A DNA stretch of 64,000 bases, taken from contig NZ_REFR01000011.1 in NCBI RefSeq assembly GCF_003688555.1, forward strand, positions 186,001 to 250,000, read 5' to 3'. The notes beneath the pieces were generated by a model that worked only from the letters and a program-made list of their open reading frames with translations, made no database searches and had not been told where the DNA came from. Below are positions 1-8,229 of the stretch, piece after piece. Both the position numbers and the translations under genes were made by a program. Within the stretch, counting starts at the first letter, position 1, and the number at the start of each line of letters is the position of its first letter. Source of the stretch: Eilatimonas milleporae (GTDB lineage Bacteria; Pseudomonadota; Alphaproteobacteria; Sphingomonadales; Kordiimonadaceae).

Positions 1-2
1 GC

Positions 3-1454
3 TATGCCGAGGCCCGTGCAGCCGGCCTGCCGCACATGCGCGCCATTGAACTGATCGTCACCCAGACGGGCGCCGCCTCGCTGGTCGCGGGGATGACCAC
101 GGCCGCCGGTTTTTTCGCCCTGCTATTGACCGAGTTCCGCGCCTTCCGCGAATTCGGTTTCATTGCCGGCAGCGGCATCCTGTTGACTTTTCTGGCCATG
201 TACACGGTTTTCCCGGCCCTGTTGTCGGTGGTGGAAAAACGGGTGACTTGGGCGCGCACCACCGGTCAGACTGTAGTGTCCAGCCCCGTTTCCAACCCCA
301 GGCGTCCGCCGTTTTTCTTCCACCGTCCCTATGCCACCCTTGCCGCCTTCCTGCCCATGATACTGGTGGCCGTTTTCTCGGCGCCGCAGCTTTCCTTTGA
401 AAAGGATTTCAAGAATATCCAGGCCCCGCGCTCGCCGGACCATCAATGGGCGACCGCGCGTTCCAAATCCATTTTCAAGGGCGGTCATGATCGGGCGGTG
501 CTGGTTGTCGATACCCTGGACGAGGTCGAGGCGATCGAGGCCTATTTCGAGGCCTACGCCAAGCAGGACACGGCAAGCCCGACAATCGCCGGGGTGACAA
601 GCATCCGCAACTTCGTCCCCGACAAGGCGGAACAGGCCGACCGTCTGGCGGTCATCAACAGGATGTGGGACACACTGGACAAGGGCACGCCCATCCCCGA
701 AGCCCTGGCCGACAAAACCGACTATCTCAGGATCGGCATGCTGGAAACCGCTGACCTGCCCCAGGGCCTGCAACGCGTGTTCCTCGGCGGTGGCGACGAT
801 CCGGGCTATCTGATGTATATCTTCAATGCGGTCTCCATGGACGATGCCGATCTCGCCCGGCAGTTTTATGACGATGCCGCCGCCTTCACCGTTGGCGGCA
901 GAACCTATTATCCCGCCTCCGAGGCCTTTGTCTTTGTTGAAATGCTGGCATTGATGAAGGCGGACGCGGCCCGGGCCGTCGGTCTGGTCGGCGGCGTGAC
1001 CGCGCTGATCATCCTGTGTTTCGCGCGGTCCGTCGTCGCGGCGGCCGTCATCCTGCTGCCCACCGCTGCCGGGCTGCTGTTCACCCTGGCACTGATGGCG
1101 GCCACCGGCCTGCCGCTGTCCATCATCAATATGGTGATCCTGCCGTCGCTGGTCGGGATCGCCGTTGACAACGGCATCCATATTTTCAGGCGCTTTCAGG
1201 AAAGCGGCGGGGCCGTCATGGATGTGATGGCGACAACGGGCCGCGCCGCCACGGTCACCACATTGACGACCCTGATCGGTTTCGGCGGTCTGGTGACGGC
1301 CTCCATGGGCGGTCTGCGCTCCATGGGGGTGCTGGCGCTGATCGGGTTCAGCGTCTGCCTGCTGTTGACATGGACGCTTCTGCCTGCCCTGCTGCTGCTT
1401 TTCCGGCGGCGGCTGACGGGTGCGCCCCACCGGGAAGGCACGGTCCCGTCGTGA
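3..1454 (+). CDS. MMPL/RND-family transporter, 5'-truncated
   Basis: C-terminal part of an RND-superfamily (MMPL/SSD-like) inner-membrane exporter; the reading frame is open to the left edge, so the N-terminus is outside the window. The visible part begins in a membrane block (about 60-240), has a periplasmic loop (about 390-950), then a second block of five hydrophobic helices (about 970-1420). The stretch VGIAVDNGIHIF near 1155-1190 and the preceding helices are typical of the second half of MMPL proteins, which move lipids or hydrophobic molecules using the proton gradient. It is followed 69 bp later on the same strand by a nucleotidyltransferase of the inositol cluster, so a lipid-like inositol product is a plausible cargo, but that is inference from context. 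Hopanoid-type RND exporters are an alternative family assignment. Confidence 0.85.
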   Translation, partial: YAEARAAGLPHMRAIELIVTQTGAASLVAGMTTAAGFFALLLTEFRAFREFGFIAGSGILLTFLAMYTVFPALLSVVEKRVTWARTTGQTVVSSPVSNPRRPPFFFHRPYATLAAFLPMILVAVFSAPQLSFEKDFKNIQAPRSPDHQWATARSKSIFKGGHDRAVLVVDTLDEVEAIEAYFEAYAKQDTASPTIAGVTSIRNFVPDKAEQADRLAVINRMWDTLDKGTPIPEALADKTDYLRIGMLETADLPQGLQRVFLGGGDDPGYLMYIFNAVSMDDADLARQFYDDAAAFTVGGRTYYPASEAFVFVEMLALMKADAARAVGLVGGVTALIILCFARSVVAAAVILLPTAAGLLFTLALMAATGLPLSIINMVILPSLVGIAVDNGIHIFRRFQESGGAVMDVMATTGRAATVTTLTTLIGFGGLVTASMGGLRSMGVLALIGFSVCLLLTWTLLPALLLLFRRRLTGAPHREGTVPS

Positions 1455-1523
1455 GCGCTTTGGCCCAAAATTGCAGACTTACAGAAACCATAGGCTGATG
1501 AAATTTAAGGGGATGATCCGGGA

Positions 1524-2267
1524 ATGAAGGACATATTGATCGTGGCGGCCGGCATGGGGACCCGGTTGCGGGGGCAGGGCGCGCTGAAGCCGCTGGTGGA
1601 TCTCTGCGGACGGCCGCTGATCGAACATGCGCTCAGTGCCGCCTTCGCCGCCGGGATTGACCGCGCGACGGTGGTTGTCGGCTACCGCGCCGACAGTCTG
1701 CGCGCCTATCTCCGCGACTTGTCGGCGCGGCGGGGCTGGGCCATCGCGACGGTCGACAATCCCGATTACCGTCAGCCCAACGGCCTGTCGGTGCTCAAGG
1801 CGAAAGGCCGGCTTGCCGGGCCGTTCTGCCTTGCCATGTGCGACCATCTGGTCGAGCCCCGGCTCTATACCCGCCTGATCGCCGCCGCACGCAAGGACGA
1901 CGAAGTGGCGCTGGCGCTCGACCGCCGCCTCGACAATCCGTTTGTCGATCTGGACGATGTCACCCGCGTGTGCACGGGCGGCCGACACATTGTCGATATC
2001 GGCAAGGGCATCGCCACGTTCAACGCCTTCGACACCGGGGTGTTCGCCGCCGGCCCGGCACTGTTCGAGGCCCTGGAAAAAAGCGCCCGCGACACCGGCG
2101 ATATGTCCATTTCCGGCGGGATGAAGGTTCTGGCGGCACAGCACAGGGCCATCGGCGTCGATGTGGGCGACAGTTTCTGGATCGATGTGGACAGCCCCGA
2201 CATGCATGCCCGTGCCGCCGCGTGGCTGGCGGACCGGCCGGCGGCCATGGACGCGCACCCGGCCTGA
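1524..2267 (+). CDS. Nucleotidyltransferase, probable inositol-1-phosphate cytidylyltransferase
   Basis: 247-residue Rossmann-like NTP transferase. The N-terminal signature A-A-G-M-G-T-R (residues 8-14) with K22-P23 binds the nucleotide; M-C-D-H near 105-108 and F-W-I-D-V-D near 218-223 supply metal-binding Asp residues. The stretch V-D-L-D-D-V-T near 141-147, then V-D-I-G-K (157-161) and F-D-T-G-V-F (169-174), resembles from memory the cytidylyltransferase half of archaeal bifunctional IPCT/DIPPS enzymes, which make CDP-inositol from CTP and inositol-1-phosphate. Neighbouring genes supply both the substrate (inositol-phosphate synthase) and a CDP-alcohol transferase, which strongly supports this reading. 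The start is chosen because AAGGGG lies just upstream. A phosphocholine cytidylyltransferase (LicC-like) is the main alternative. Confidence 0.75.
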   Translation: MKDILIVAAGMGTRLRGQGALKPLVDLCGRPLIEHALSAAFAAGIDRATVVVGYRADSLRAYLRDLSARRGWAIATVDNPDYRQPNGLSVLKAKGRLAGPFCLAMCDHLVEPRLYTRLIAAARKDDEVALALDRRLDNPFVDLDDVTRVCTGGRHIVDIGKGIATFNAFDTGVFAAGPALFEALEKSARDTGDMSISGGMKVLAAQHRAIGVDVGDSFWIDVDSPDMHARAAAWLADRPAAMDAHPA

Positions 2268-2300
2268 CCGCCGCCTGCCTTCCCCATTACCCCGGTCCGG

Positions 2301-3806
2301 TTACGGCCGCCCGGACGCGGGGGCTTTCAAACGCCGCAGGATGTGCCTGTCCTCAGGGGTCAGGGCCAGCAGCCGCGCCAGTCCCAGAAACAGGACGATG
2401 GCCAGCAGGATCACGGCGCCGGATACATCGCCCCGCTCCAGCACCGGCAGTTGCCGGCTCGCTACAAGGGCCAGGCCGACCGCCGCCGCCAGCGCGGCGG
2501 GGACCGCGAAGGCACCGTTGATAATGCGGATATTCAGACAGCGCCGGATCATGACCAGACGGCAGGCGGCCAGTCCCGCCATAGCGATCAGGAACCCGGC
2601 GGCCGCGCCGGCGGCCCCGGCGAGCGGCGCCAGCAGGGATATGGCGGCAAATTCGACCGCCAGCGTCAACAGGACCAGACGTAACGGAATGCCCGGCCGG
2701 GCGAAGACCAGCGGCGTTTCCGTCAGGGCGAAACTGCCGTCCAGCAGTTCGGCCGCCAGCAGCAGCGCCAGCACCGTCATACCGATGCTGAAATGGTCGC
2801 CGAACAGGCTCAGCAATGTGTCGCCGAACACAGCGAACGGTACCGTCAGCGCCAGTTGCAGGGTGAAGACCCAGCGGCAGATCCCGGCCAGCTGCGCCCC
2901 GATCGCGGCGCGCTTGCGCTGGTGGTGCAGTTTCGCCAGCACCGGCGCGGCCATGGGCTCGAAAAGCTGGTGGACCTTGTGCGGCACCGTGACGATCTGC
3001 TGTGCCATGTAATAGACGCCGGTCGCCTGATGGCCCGCGAACAGCGACAGCAGCAGGATATCCGCCCGCCGGAACATCATCACGCCGATATCGGTGATGC
3101 CGACCGGCAGGCTCTTGCGCAAACTGTTATAGAGTGCGGCCGGACGTACCCGTGCCGCCGCCAGCGACCGCACGCCGTAGGCCCGCGCGAGCCCGGCGGC
3201 GATGCCGGCGGCGGCGGCCAGCGCCGACAGGGCATAGGCCGTCAGAAGACCGGTTTCGCTGAACCCCGCGCCGTAAAGGACGGCGGCGGCGATCAGGAAG
3301 GTCCACGGCTCCATGACGCAGCGGGCGGCGACCTCCCATTTGATGATGCGGCGGAAGCGGATGGCGGTGCCGGCTACATCGGCGAACACGATACCGGGTA
3401 CCGCCAGATACAGCAGCGGCGGCATGGCCTGCTCGGGAAACAGCAGCGGCCATATCAGGCCCAGCACCAGCGACAGCAGCGCCGACAGCATCAGCGATGC
3501 CGCCAGGGCCGCCTTCACCGTGCCGCGCACGGCCGCTGCCGTCTCCGCGTCCCGGTCCGTATGGTCGCGGCCGCCGGTCACCGCGCTCAACTGGTCCAGG
3601 AGGCTGCGTTTCAGGCCCAGCACCGCGATGGCGGCCAGAATTTCGGTCAGCGCCGCCACCTGGCCCAGAAGGCCCAGTGCAGTGGCGCCGTACAGCTGAC
3701 CGGCGATCAGCATCAGGATCAGACGGGCCAGCATGCGCCCCCCGAATCCGCCGAGCGAGGCCAGCACCCCGCGGGCGATGTCGCGGATATCGCTCAATGT
3801 TCCCAT
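2301..3806 (-). CDS. Polysaccharide/lipid flippase (Wzx/MATE-like)
   Basis: 501-residue integral membrane protein with about 12-14 hydrophobic segments spread over its full length, of the MOP (Wzx/MurJ/MATE) flippase type that turns lipid-linked sugars or similar polar lipids across the inner membrane. I recognise the overall pattern (LASLGGFGGRMLARL at the N-terminus, a polar gap near residues 80-100 and a second half mirroring the first) rather than specific catalytic residues. Its start lies 3 bp after the stop of the CDP-alcohol phosphatidyltransferase gene, so the two are co-transcribed with ino1 upstream. This suggests that the product of the inositol pathway is membrane-linked and needs flipping. 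The exact substrate cannot be read from the sequence. Confidence 0.75.
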   Translation of the reverse strand: MGTLSDIRDIARGVLASLGGFGGRMLARLILMLIAGQLYGATALGLLGQVAALTEILAAIAVLGLKRSLLDQLSAVTGGRDHTDRDAETAAAVRGTVKAALAASLMLSALLSLVLGLIWPLLFPEQAMPPLLYLAVPGIVFADVAGTAIRFRRIIKWEVAARCVMEPWTFLIAAAVLYGAGFSETGLLTAYALSALAAAAGIAAGLARAYGVRSLAAARVRPAALYNSLRKSLPVGITDIGVMMFRRADILLLSLFAGHQATGVYYMAQQIVTVPHKVHQLFEPMAAPVLAKLHHQRKRAAIGAQLAGICRWVFTLQLALTVPFAVFGDTLLSLFGDHFSIGMTVLALLLAAELLDGSFALTETPLVFARPGIPLRLVLLTLAVEFAAISLLAPLAGAAGAAAGFLIAMAGLAACRLVMIRRCLNIRIINGAFAVPAALAAAVGLALVASRQLPVLERGDVSGAVILLAIVLFLGLARLLALTPEDRHILRRLKAPASGRP

Positions 3807-3809
3807 GGC

Positions 3810-4844
3810 TCAGAACGGCTGGTACAGACGCAGGCTCTGCGTCACCAGCGCCTTTTCCTGACGCCGTTCCGCCAGCAGCAGACCGGCCATCACAAGGTTC
3901 AGGACAACCAGTTCAAAGACGAAATACAGCAGCGGCTGTCCGGCAAGCGCGGTCACAAAGATCATCAGGGTGCGGTTGTTGGCGTTCAGCAGGCTCCACA
4001 CCCGGACCATGCCGGCGGTGCTGCGCAGGGCCAGCGCCCGCAACCGCTGTCCGCGCTCCGTCCCGTCCAGATCGGCCAGGCGTGCGTCCAGACCGTTGTC
4101 GCTGCCCGTCACCAGTTTCTGCGCCCCTTCATACAGCCGCACCGGCAGAACGCGGATGTCGAAGCCAGTGCCTGTATCGGTGACCGCACCGGTATCTGCC
4201 CGGCGTGCCGACATACCGGCGGCCCGGCGCTGGTATCTTTGCCGGCGTTCCTCGTATCCCGCCGCCTGCACGGCGTGGGACACCCCGGCGCCGACCACAA
4301 GCCACCATATGGCCGGGGACTGCCCGCTTTCCACAAGATGCAGGGCCAGCGCCACATAGACGGCGGTAAAGACCACATGGTCGCAAACGCCGTCGATGAC
4401 ACGCCCGAGCGCGCTGGTCTGTCCGGTGGCGCGCGCCACCCGGCCGTCCGCCCCGTCCAGAATGTGCCAGCATACCATGGCCGCGAACCCCCCGATGGCG
4501 GACCCCGCCTGCGGCAGGTGGTAATACAGCCAGCCCGCCAGCAGCCCGAAGCCAAGCCCCAGGATGGATATGGCATTGGGACTGATGCTAAGCGCGATGG
4601 CCGCTTTTGCCGCAAGCGCTGACAGCGGATGGATGAAATACCGGTTGGAGGCATCCTCGATCACCGCCGGCCGGCCATATTCATGCAGGGGCCTGTCCCC
4701 GCTGCCCTCCGGGATTGGTGTGCCCCCCGCATCGGTAACTGGTCGGGCCTGCTGCCTGCCAGCCTGCCCGTCAGTCTGGACATCAGCCTTGTCATCAGGC
4801 TGCAAGGACCCGTGCGGCGGGGGGGCGGTGTCCGGTGCCGGCAT
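3810..4844 (-). CDS. CDP-alcohol phosphatidyltransferase family protein (CDP-inositol transferase candidate)
   Basis: 344-residue membrane enzyme with the complete family motif D-G-x2-A-R-x8-G-x3-D-x3-D preceded by the first Asp. It reads L-D-G-A-D-G-R-V-A-R, then eight residues, then G-R-V-I-D-G-V-C-D near residues 130-155, so all metal-binding Asp residues are present. Hydrophobic helices flank it. Family members transfer a phospho-alcohol from a CDP-alcohol to a hydroxyl acceptor. Sitting between inositol-phosphate synthase and a flippase, and near an IPCT-like enzyme, it most likely uses CDP-inositol (as in di-myo-inositol-phosphate phosphate synthase) or makes an inositol phospholipid. 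The N-terminal 60 residues are polar and built from a 12-bp tandem repeat (4753-4800). I chose ATG at 4844; a TTG nine bases upstream is possible. Confidence 0.8.
   Translation of the reverse strand: MPAPDTAPPPHGSLQPDDKADVQTDGQAGRQQARPVTDAGGTPIPEGSGDRPLHEYGRPAVIEDASNRYFIHPLSALAAKAAIALSISPNAISILGLGFGLLAGWLYYHLPQAGSAIGGFAAMVCWHILDGADGRVARATGQTSALGRVIDGVCDHVVFTAVYVALALHLVESGQSPAIWWLVVGAGVSHAVQAAGYEERRQRYQRRAAGMSARRADTGAVTDTGTGFDIRVLPVRLYEGAQKLVTGSDNGLDARLADLDGTERGQRLRALALRSTAGMVRVWSLLNANNRTLMIFVTALAGQPLLYFVFELVVLNLVMAGLLLAERRQEKALVTQSLRLYQPF
4753..4800 (-). repeat. 12-bp degenerate tandem repeat in the phosphatidyltransferase N-terminus
   Basis: Four 12-base units on the plus strand, for example TGCCTGCCAGCC, TGCCCGTCAGTC, TGGACATCAGCC and TTGTCATCAGGC, in frame with the gene. 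They encode a polar, Gln/Asp-rich disordered segment. The same 12-bp period recurs in several unrelated genes of the window. Confidence 0.7.
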
Positions 4845-4984
4845 GTGCGTCAAAACCTGTTTGAGGCCCTGTGGCGCCGGACGCCGCGGATGCGGCGCCC
4901 GGCATGAGAGAGGGTTGCGGAACCGCCGGATCGGTCTGTTCTGCCTGGACGATCCCGGCGGCCTGTACGGTTCCGGCGGGCCGG

Positions 4985-6202
4985 TCAGCCGGCGACCGCG
5001 CGCACCGGCGCGGTCTTGCCGTCATCGCGGTCTTTGCCCTGGGGTTCAGTGCCTTGGATCCCGGCCGTGTCCTCGTCCGGTACGGCCCTGAGCGGCGCGC
5101 CGCTGATGAAGGTCTCGGTCATCAGCCGGGCCTCGTCATCCGTATGCTGGACCGGCGGATGCTTGCAGAAAAAGGCGGACGGCCCCTCGACCATGCCGGC
5201 ATGGCCGCGGTCCAGCGCCAGTTTCGCGCAGCGGATGGTGTCGATCGCCACGCCTGCGGAATTGGGTGAATCCTCCACCGACAGCCGCATCTCCAGGTTC
5301 ATCGGCACATCGCCGAACAGCCGGCCCTCCATACGCAGGAAGCAGACCTTGTTGTCATTCTGCCAGGCGATATAGTCGCTCGGCCCCACATGGATGTTTT
5401 CGTCCGCGATGCGCCGTGCCGCCACCGATTGCACCGCTTCCGTCTTCGACGCCTTTTTCGAGGCCAGCCGGTCCTGGTTCTTCATGTTGAGGAAATCGGT
5501 GTTGCCGCCGGTGTTGAGCTGATAGGTCCGGTCCATCGCCACGCCGCGCTTGGCGAACAGGTCGGTCAGCACCCGGTGGACGATGGTCGCGCCCAGTTGC
5601 GCCTTGATGTCGTCGCCGATGATCGGCAGGCCCGCTTTCTCGAACCGTTCGGCCCACACCGGATTGCTGGCGATAAAGACGGGGATGTTGTTGACGAAGG
5701 CGACGCCCGCCTCAAGCGCGCAGTCGGCGTAAAATTCCGTCGCTTTCTGGCTGCCCACCGGCAGATAGTTCATCAGGATGTCCACACCGGCCGTCCGCAG
5801 TTCGCGGACGATGTCGTCCTTGTTCGGTTCCGGTGCGTTCAGCGGCATGAAGGTGCGCTCGTCGGCGTAATCCTTCATATGGTCGGAATGGCCGTCGAGA
5901 ATGCGGCCCATTTTCACCGTCACACCCGTCTGCGGTATGCTGTCGTGGAAAACCGTGGTGCAGTTGGGCTTGGCGAAAATCGCCTCGGCCACGTCCTTGC
6001 CCACCTTGCGCTGGTCGATGTCGAAGGCCGCGGCGATGCGGATGTCCGACGGACGGTATCCGCCGATCTCCTCGTGCAGCAGCCCGGCAGCGTCGGTTTG
6101 CGCCGCGCCCCCGTAATAGTGAATCCCCTGCACAAGCGAGCTGGCGCAGTTGCCCATGCCGACAATGGCCACATTGATGGGTCGGTCGGTCGATACGGTC
6201 AT
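4985..6202 (-). CDS. ino1: Myo-inositol-1-phosphate synthase
   Basis: 405-residue NAD-dependent enzyme converting D-glucose-6-phosphate to inositol phosphate, the committed step of inositol synthesis. It starts with the Rossmann motif V-G-M-G-N-C-A-S-S-L near residues 14-23. It carries the conserved stretches N-Y-L-P-V-G-S-Q near 147-154, L-N-T-G-G-N-T-D-F-L near 235-244 and E-D-S-P-N-S-A-G near 320-327, all hallmarks of prokaryotic inositol-3-phosphate synthases. Length is slightly above the usual 360-390 because of a polar C-terminal tail of about 35 residues. A strong GGAGGA site sits 6 bp before the ATG. It is the first gene of a minus-strand unit with the CDP-alcohol transferase and flippase downstream. 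Inositol is not usual in alphaproteobacteria, which makes the linkage informative. Confidence 0.93.
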   Translation of the reverse strand: MTVSTDRPINVAIVGMGNCASSLVQGIHYYGGAAQTDAAGLLHEEIGGYRPSDIRIAAAFDIDQRKVGKDVAEAIFAKPNCTTVFHDSIPQTGVTVKMGRILDGHSDHMKDYADERTFMPLNAPEPNKDDIVRELRTAGVDILMNYLPVGSQKATEFYADCALEAGVAFVNNIPVFIASNPVWAERFEKAGLPIIGDDIKAQLGATIVHRVLTDLFAKRGVAMDRTYQLNTGGNTDFLNMKNQDRLASKKASKTEAVQSVAARRIADENIHVGPSDYIAWQNDNKVCFLRMEGRLFGDVPMNLEMRLSVEDSPNSAGVAIDTIRCAKLALDRGHAGMVEGPSAFFCKHPPVQHTDDEARLMTETFISGAPLRAVPDEDTAGIQGTEPQGKDRDDGKTAPVRAVAG

Positions 6203-6338
6203 CCAAATTCCTCCGAAAGTGATCGTACGCTTTCACCGGCTAACGGAGCCCCCGCCGCACCGCCTCCACAAAACTGTAAAAAAACCTGCAAACCAGCGAA
6301 ACCTTTCCTCCGATAGTGGTATCGGCTAGGCTCGCGCC

Positions 6339-6905
6339 ATGTGTGACAGAGTAAAAACCGCGAGGCAGATCGTGGCCGACAAAAGCCAGGCCGGGCGCAC
6401 CCTGGAGGACCTGTTCCGTCTGCAAAGGCGGCCGCTTTTGCGTTTTGTCACCGCCCGCGTCGGCAATGAGACCGAGGCGGAGGAAATCGTCCAGGAGGCC
6501 TTTATCCGCTTTCAGTCCAGATACGATCCGGCGGCCATGGCATCGCCGGCAGCCCTGCTCGCCCGCATCGCCGCCAATCTGGTGATCGACCGCGCGCGCG
6601 AGAAAAACGCCCGCGCCCAGCGCGAGGATGCCTGGGGCAAGGCGCACACCGCCGGCGCCGGCGACGGCCTCGCCCCGTTCGCCACGCTGGACCCGGCGCG
6701 CGAGCTGGACGCGAAACAGCAGGTCGCCGCCGCCATGGCCGTTCTCGACGCCCTGCCGGACAAAACCCGCACGGTCTTTTTGCTGCACCGGTTCGAGGGC
6801 CTGTCCCATGCCGAGGTGTCCGAGCGGACCGGCATTCCCAAAAGCACCATTGAAAAACACATGATCCGTGCCATCAGGGCGCTGGCGCATCTGCGCGGTA
6901 CATAA
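6339..6905 (+). CDS. ECF sigma factor, FecI-like
   Basis: 188-residue extracytoplasmic-function sigma factor. Region 2 is at residues 25-90 (including E-I-V-Q-E-A-F near 50-56) and region 4 near 130-185, with the helix-turn-helix stretch L-S-H-A-E-V-S-E-R-T-G-I-P-K-S-T and the recognisable L-P-x-K-T-R-x-V-F-L-L-H-R before it. It is followed by a FecR-type anti-sigma factor and a TonB receptor with an N-terminal signalling domain, the standard order of cell-surface signalling systems. In these, ligand binding at the outer membrane releases the sigma factor to transcribe the receptor. The gene is divergent from ino1 with a 136-bp gap that must hold both promoters. Confidence 0.9.
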   Translation: MCDRVKTARQIVADKSQAGRTLEDLFRLQRRPLLRFVTARVGNETEAEEIVQEAFIRFQSRYDPAAMASPAALLARIAANLVIDRAREKNARAQREDAWGKAHTAGAGDGLAPFATLDPARELDAKQQVAAAMAVLDALPDKTRTVFLLHRFEGLSHAEVSERTGIPKSTIEKHMIRAIRALAHLRGT

Positions 6906-7011
6906 TGATCAGGGAGGTTTCCGGGATAAGGAATTTTCTGGAGGTCGTGCCGTCCCCGCGCCGTTATCAGGACAGCAAAACCAGGTTCACCATGTCCAGA
7001 TTCACCATGTT

Positions 7012-8226
7012 ATGACCGATGACACCGCCGATATCCCGCCGTCCGTCCTGGACGAGGCCGCGCGCTGGCACGCCCGTCTGACATCGGGCGCCGAGAGCGA
7101 CGACGATATCGCGCGCCATATGGACTGGCTGCTCGCGGACCCGGCGCATCTGGCGGCCTATGAGCGTATCGCCGCCGCCGTCCACGCCGCCGGCGGGGCC
7201 GAGGCCGCCGTCCGTGCCGCCTATCCCGATGCCTTTGCTGCCCCCAGGTCTGCCCGACAGGCCGTCCCGCAATCTGGGGCTTCTGTCTCCGGTGTTCCCG
7301 TCTCTGGTGTCTCTGTGTCCGGTATTCCCGGCGCCGGTGCCGAAGCGGACTCCGATTCCGAAATCCGCTCTGAAGCCCCATCCGCGACCGGTCGGGCCCC
7401 TGGTCGAAACTCCGGTCACGTCACCCGGCACGGCTGGCGCGCCGCATGGCGCTGGCCGCGCGTTGTCGCCGTGGCGGTGGCGATCGCGGCCCTTCTGTTC
7501 GTCGCCGTGATGCCCATGACCGGACTGTTCGAGGGGGCGCCCGCGCCCACTGTCTACACCGCCGGGGACGACCGTGTCCGCACCGTGCGGCTGGCGGACG
7601 GCAGCGAGGTGTCACTGTTTCTCGGCAGTGCCGTGTCGGTTGCCGTGACGGACCGTGCGCGCACCGCCAGTCTTGTGCGCGGCCGCGCCGTCTTCACCGT
7701 CACCCCCGACCGGGACCGGCCCTTCCATGTCGACACCGATCGCGGCCGGGTCAGCGTGGTCGGCACCCGGTTCGAGGTGGTGCGCGGCGAGCGCTTCGAC
7801 CGCGTCGCGGTCAGCGAGGGGCGCGTTGCCGTCGCCCCGATACGGCCGGACACCGCCCAGCCGCCGCCTGGGCGGTCGGATACGTCCGGATCCGGCACCG
7901 TTCTCCTCGATCCCGGTTTTGCCGTGCGCTATGACGGCCATGGCGGCACGCCCTTGCGCATGAAGGCTGACATCGCCGCCATCGGCGCCTGGTCCGCCGG
8001 CGTTCTGGTTTTCGAGGGCACACCCCTGCCCGAGGTCGTCGCCCGCATCAACGATCTTTTTTCCGACCGATCCCTCGTCCTCGGCGATCCCGCGCTGACG
8101 GCCGGTGTGTTTTCCGGCACCCTGGCCGTGTCCACCGCCGGCGAGATGGCGCGGCAGCTGGCGGCGTTCCTGTCCCTCGGCGTCAGCGACGACGTGACGG
8201 AGATTGTTCTTACACCCGGACGCTAA
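7012..8226 (+). CDS. FecR-family anti-sigma factor/sensor
   Basis: 404-residue single-pass inner-membrane protein. Residues 5-75 form the cytoplasmic DUF4880-like sigma-binding part (A-R-W-H-A-R-L-T-S, W-L-L-A-D-P-A-H-L-A-A-Y), followed by a low-complexity linker built of a 12-bp repeat, a transmembrane segment near 146-172, the FecR domain (about 180-300, with R-L-A-D-G-S-E-V-S-L) and a C-terminal STN-like domain that contacts the receptor. It transmits the receptor signal to the sigma factor encoded immediately upstream. The frame is open upstream to 6868, overlapping the sigma gene, but ATG at 7012 starts exactly at the conserved domain, so I use it. Confidence 0.87.
   Translation: MTDDTADIPPSVLDEAARWHARLTSGAESDDDIARHMDWLLADPAHLAAYERIAAAVHAAGGAEAAVRAAYPDAFAAPRSARQAVPQSGASVSGVPVSGVSVSGIPGAGAEADSDSEIRSEAPSATGRAPGRNSGHVTRHGWRAAWRWPRVVAVAVAIAALLFVAVMPMTGLFEGAPAPTVYTAGDDRVRTVRLADGSEVSLFLGSAVSVAVTDRARTASLVRGRAVFTVTPDRDRPFHVDTDRGRVSVVGTRFEVVRGERFDRVAVSEGRVAVAPIRPDTAQPPPGRSDTSGSGTVLLDPGFAVRYDGHGGTPLRMKADIAAIGAWSAGVLVFEGTPLPEVVARINDLFSDRSLVLGDPALTAGVFSGTLAVSTAGEMARQLAAFLSLGVSDDVTEIVLTPGR
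7273..7332 (+). repeat. 12-bp degenerate tandem repeat in the FecR linker
   Basis: Five 12-base units (such as GTCTCCGGTGTT, CCCGTCTCTGGT and GTCTCTGTGTCC) that encode a Val-Ser-Gly-rich linker between the sigma-binding part and the membrane helix of the FecR protein. Confidence 0.6.
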
Positions 8227-8229
8227 TCC

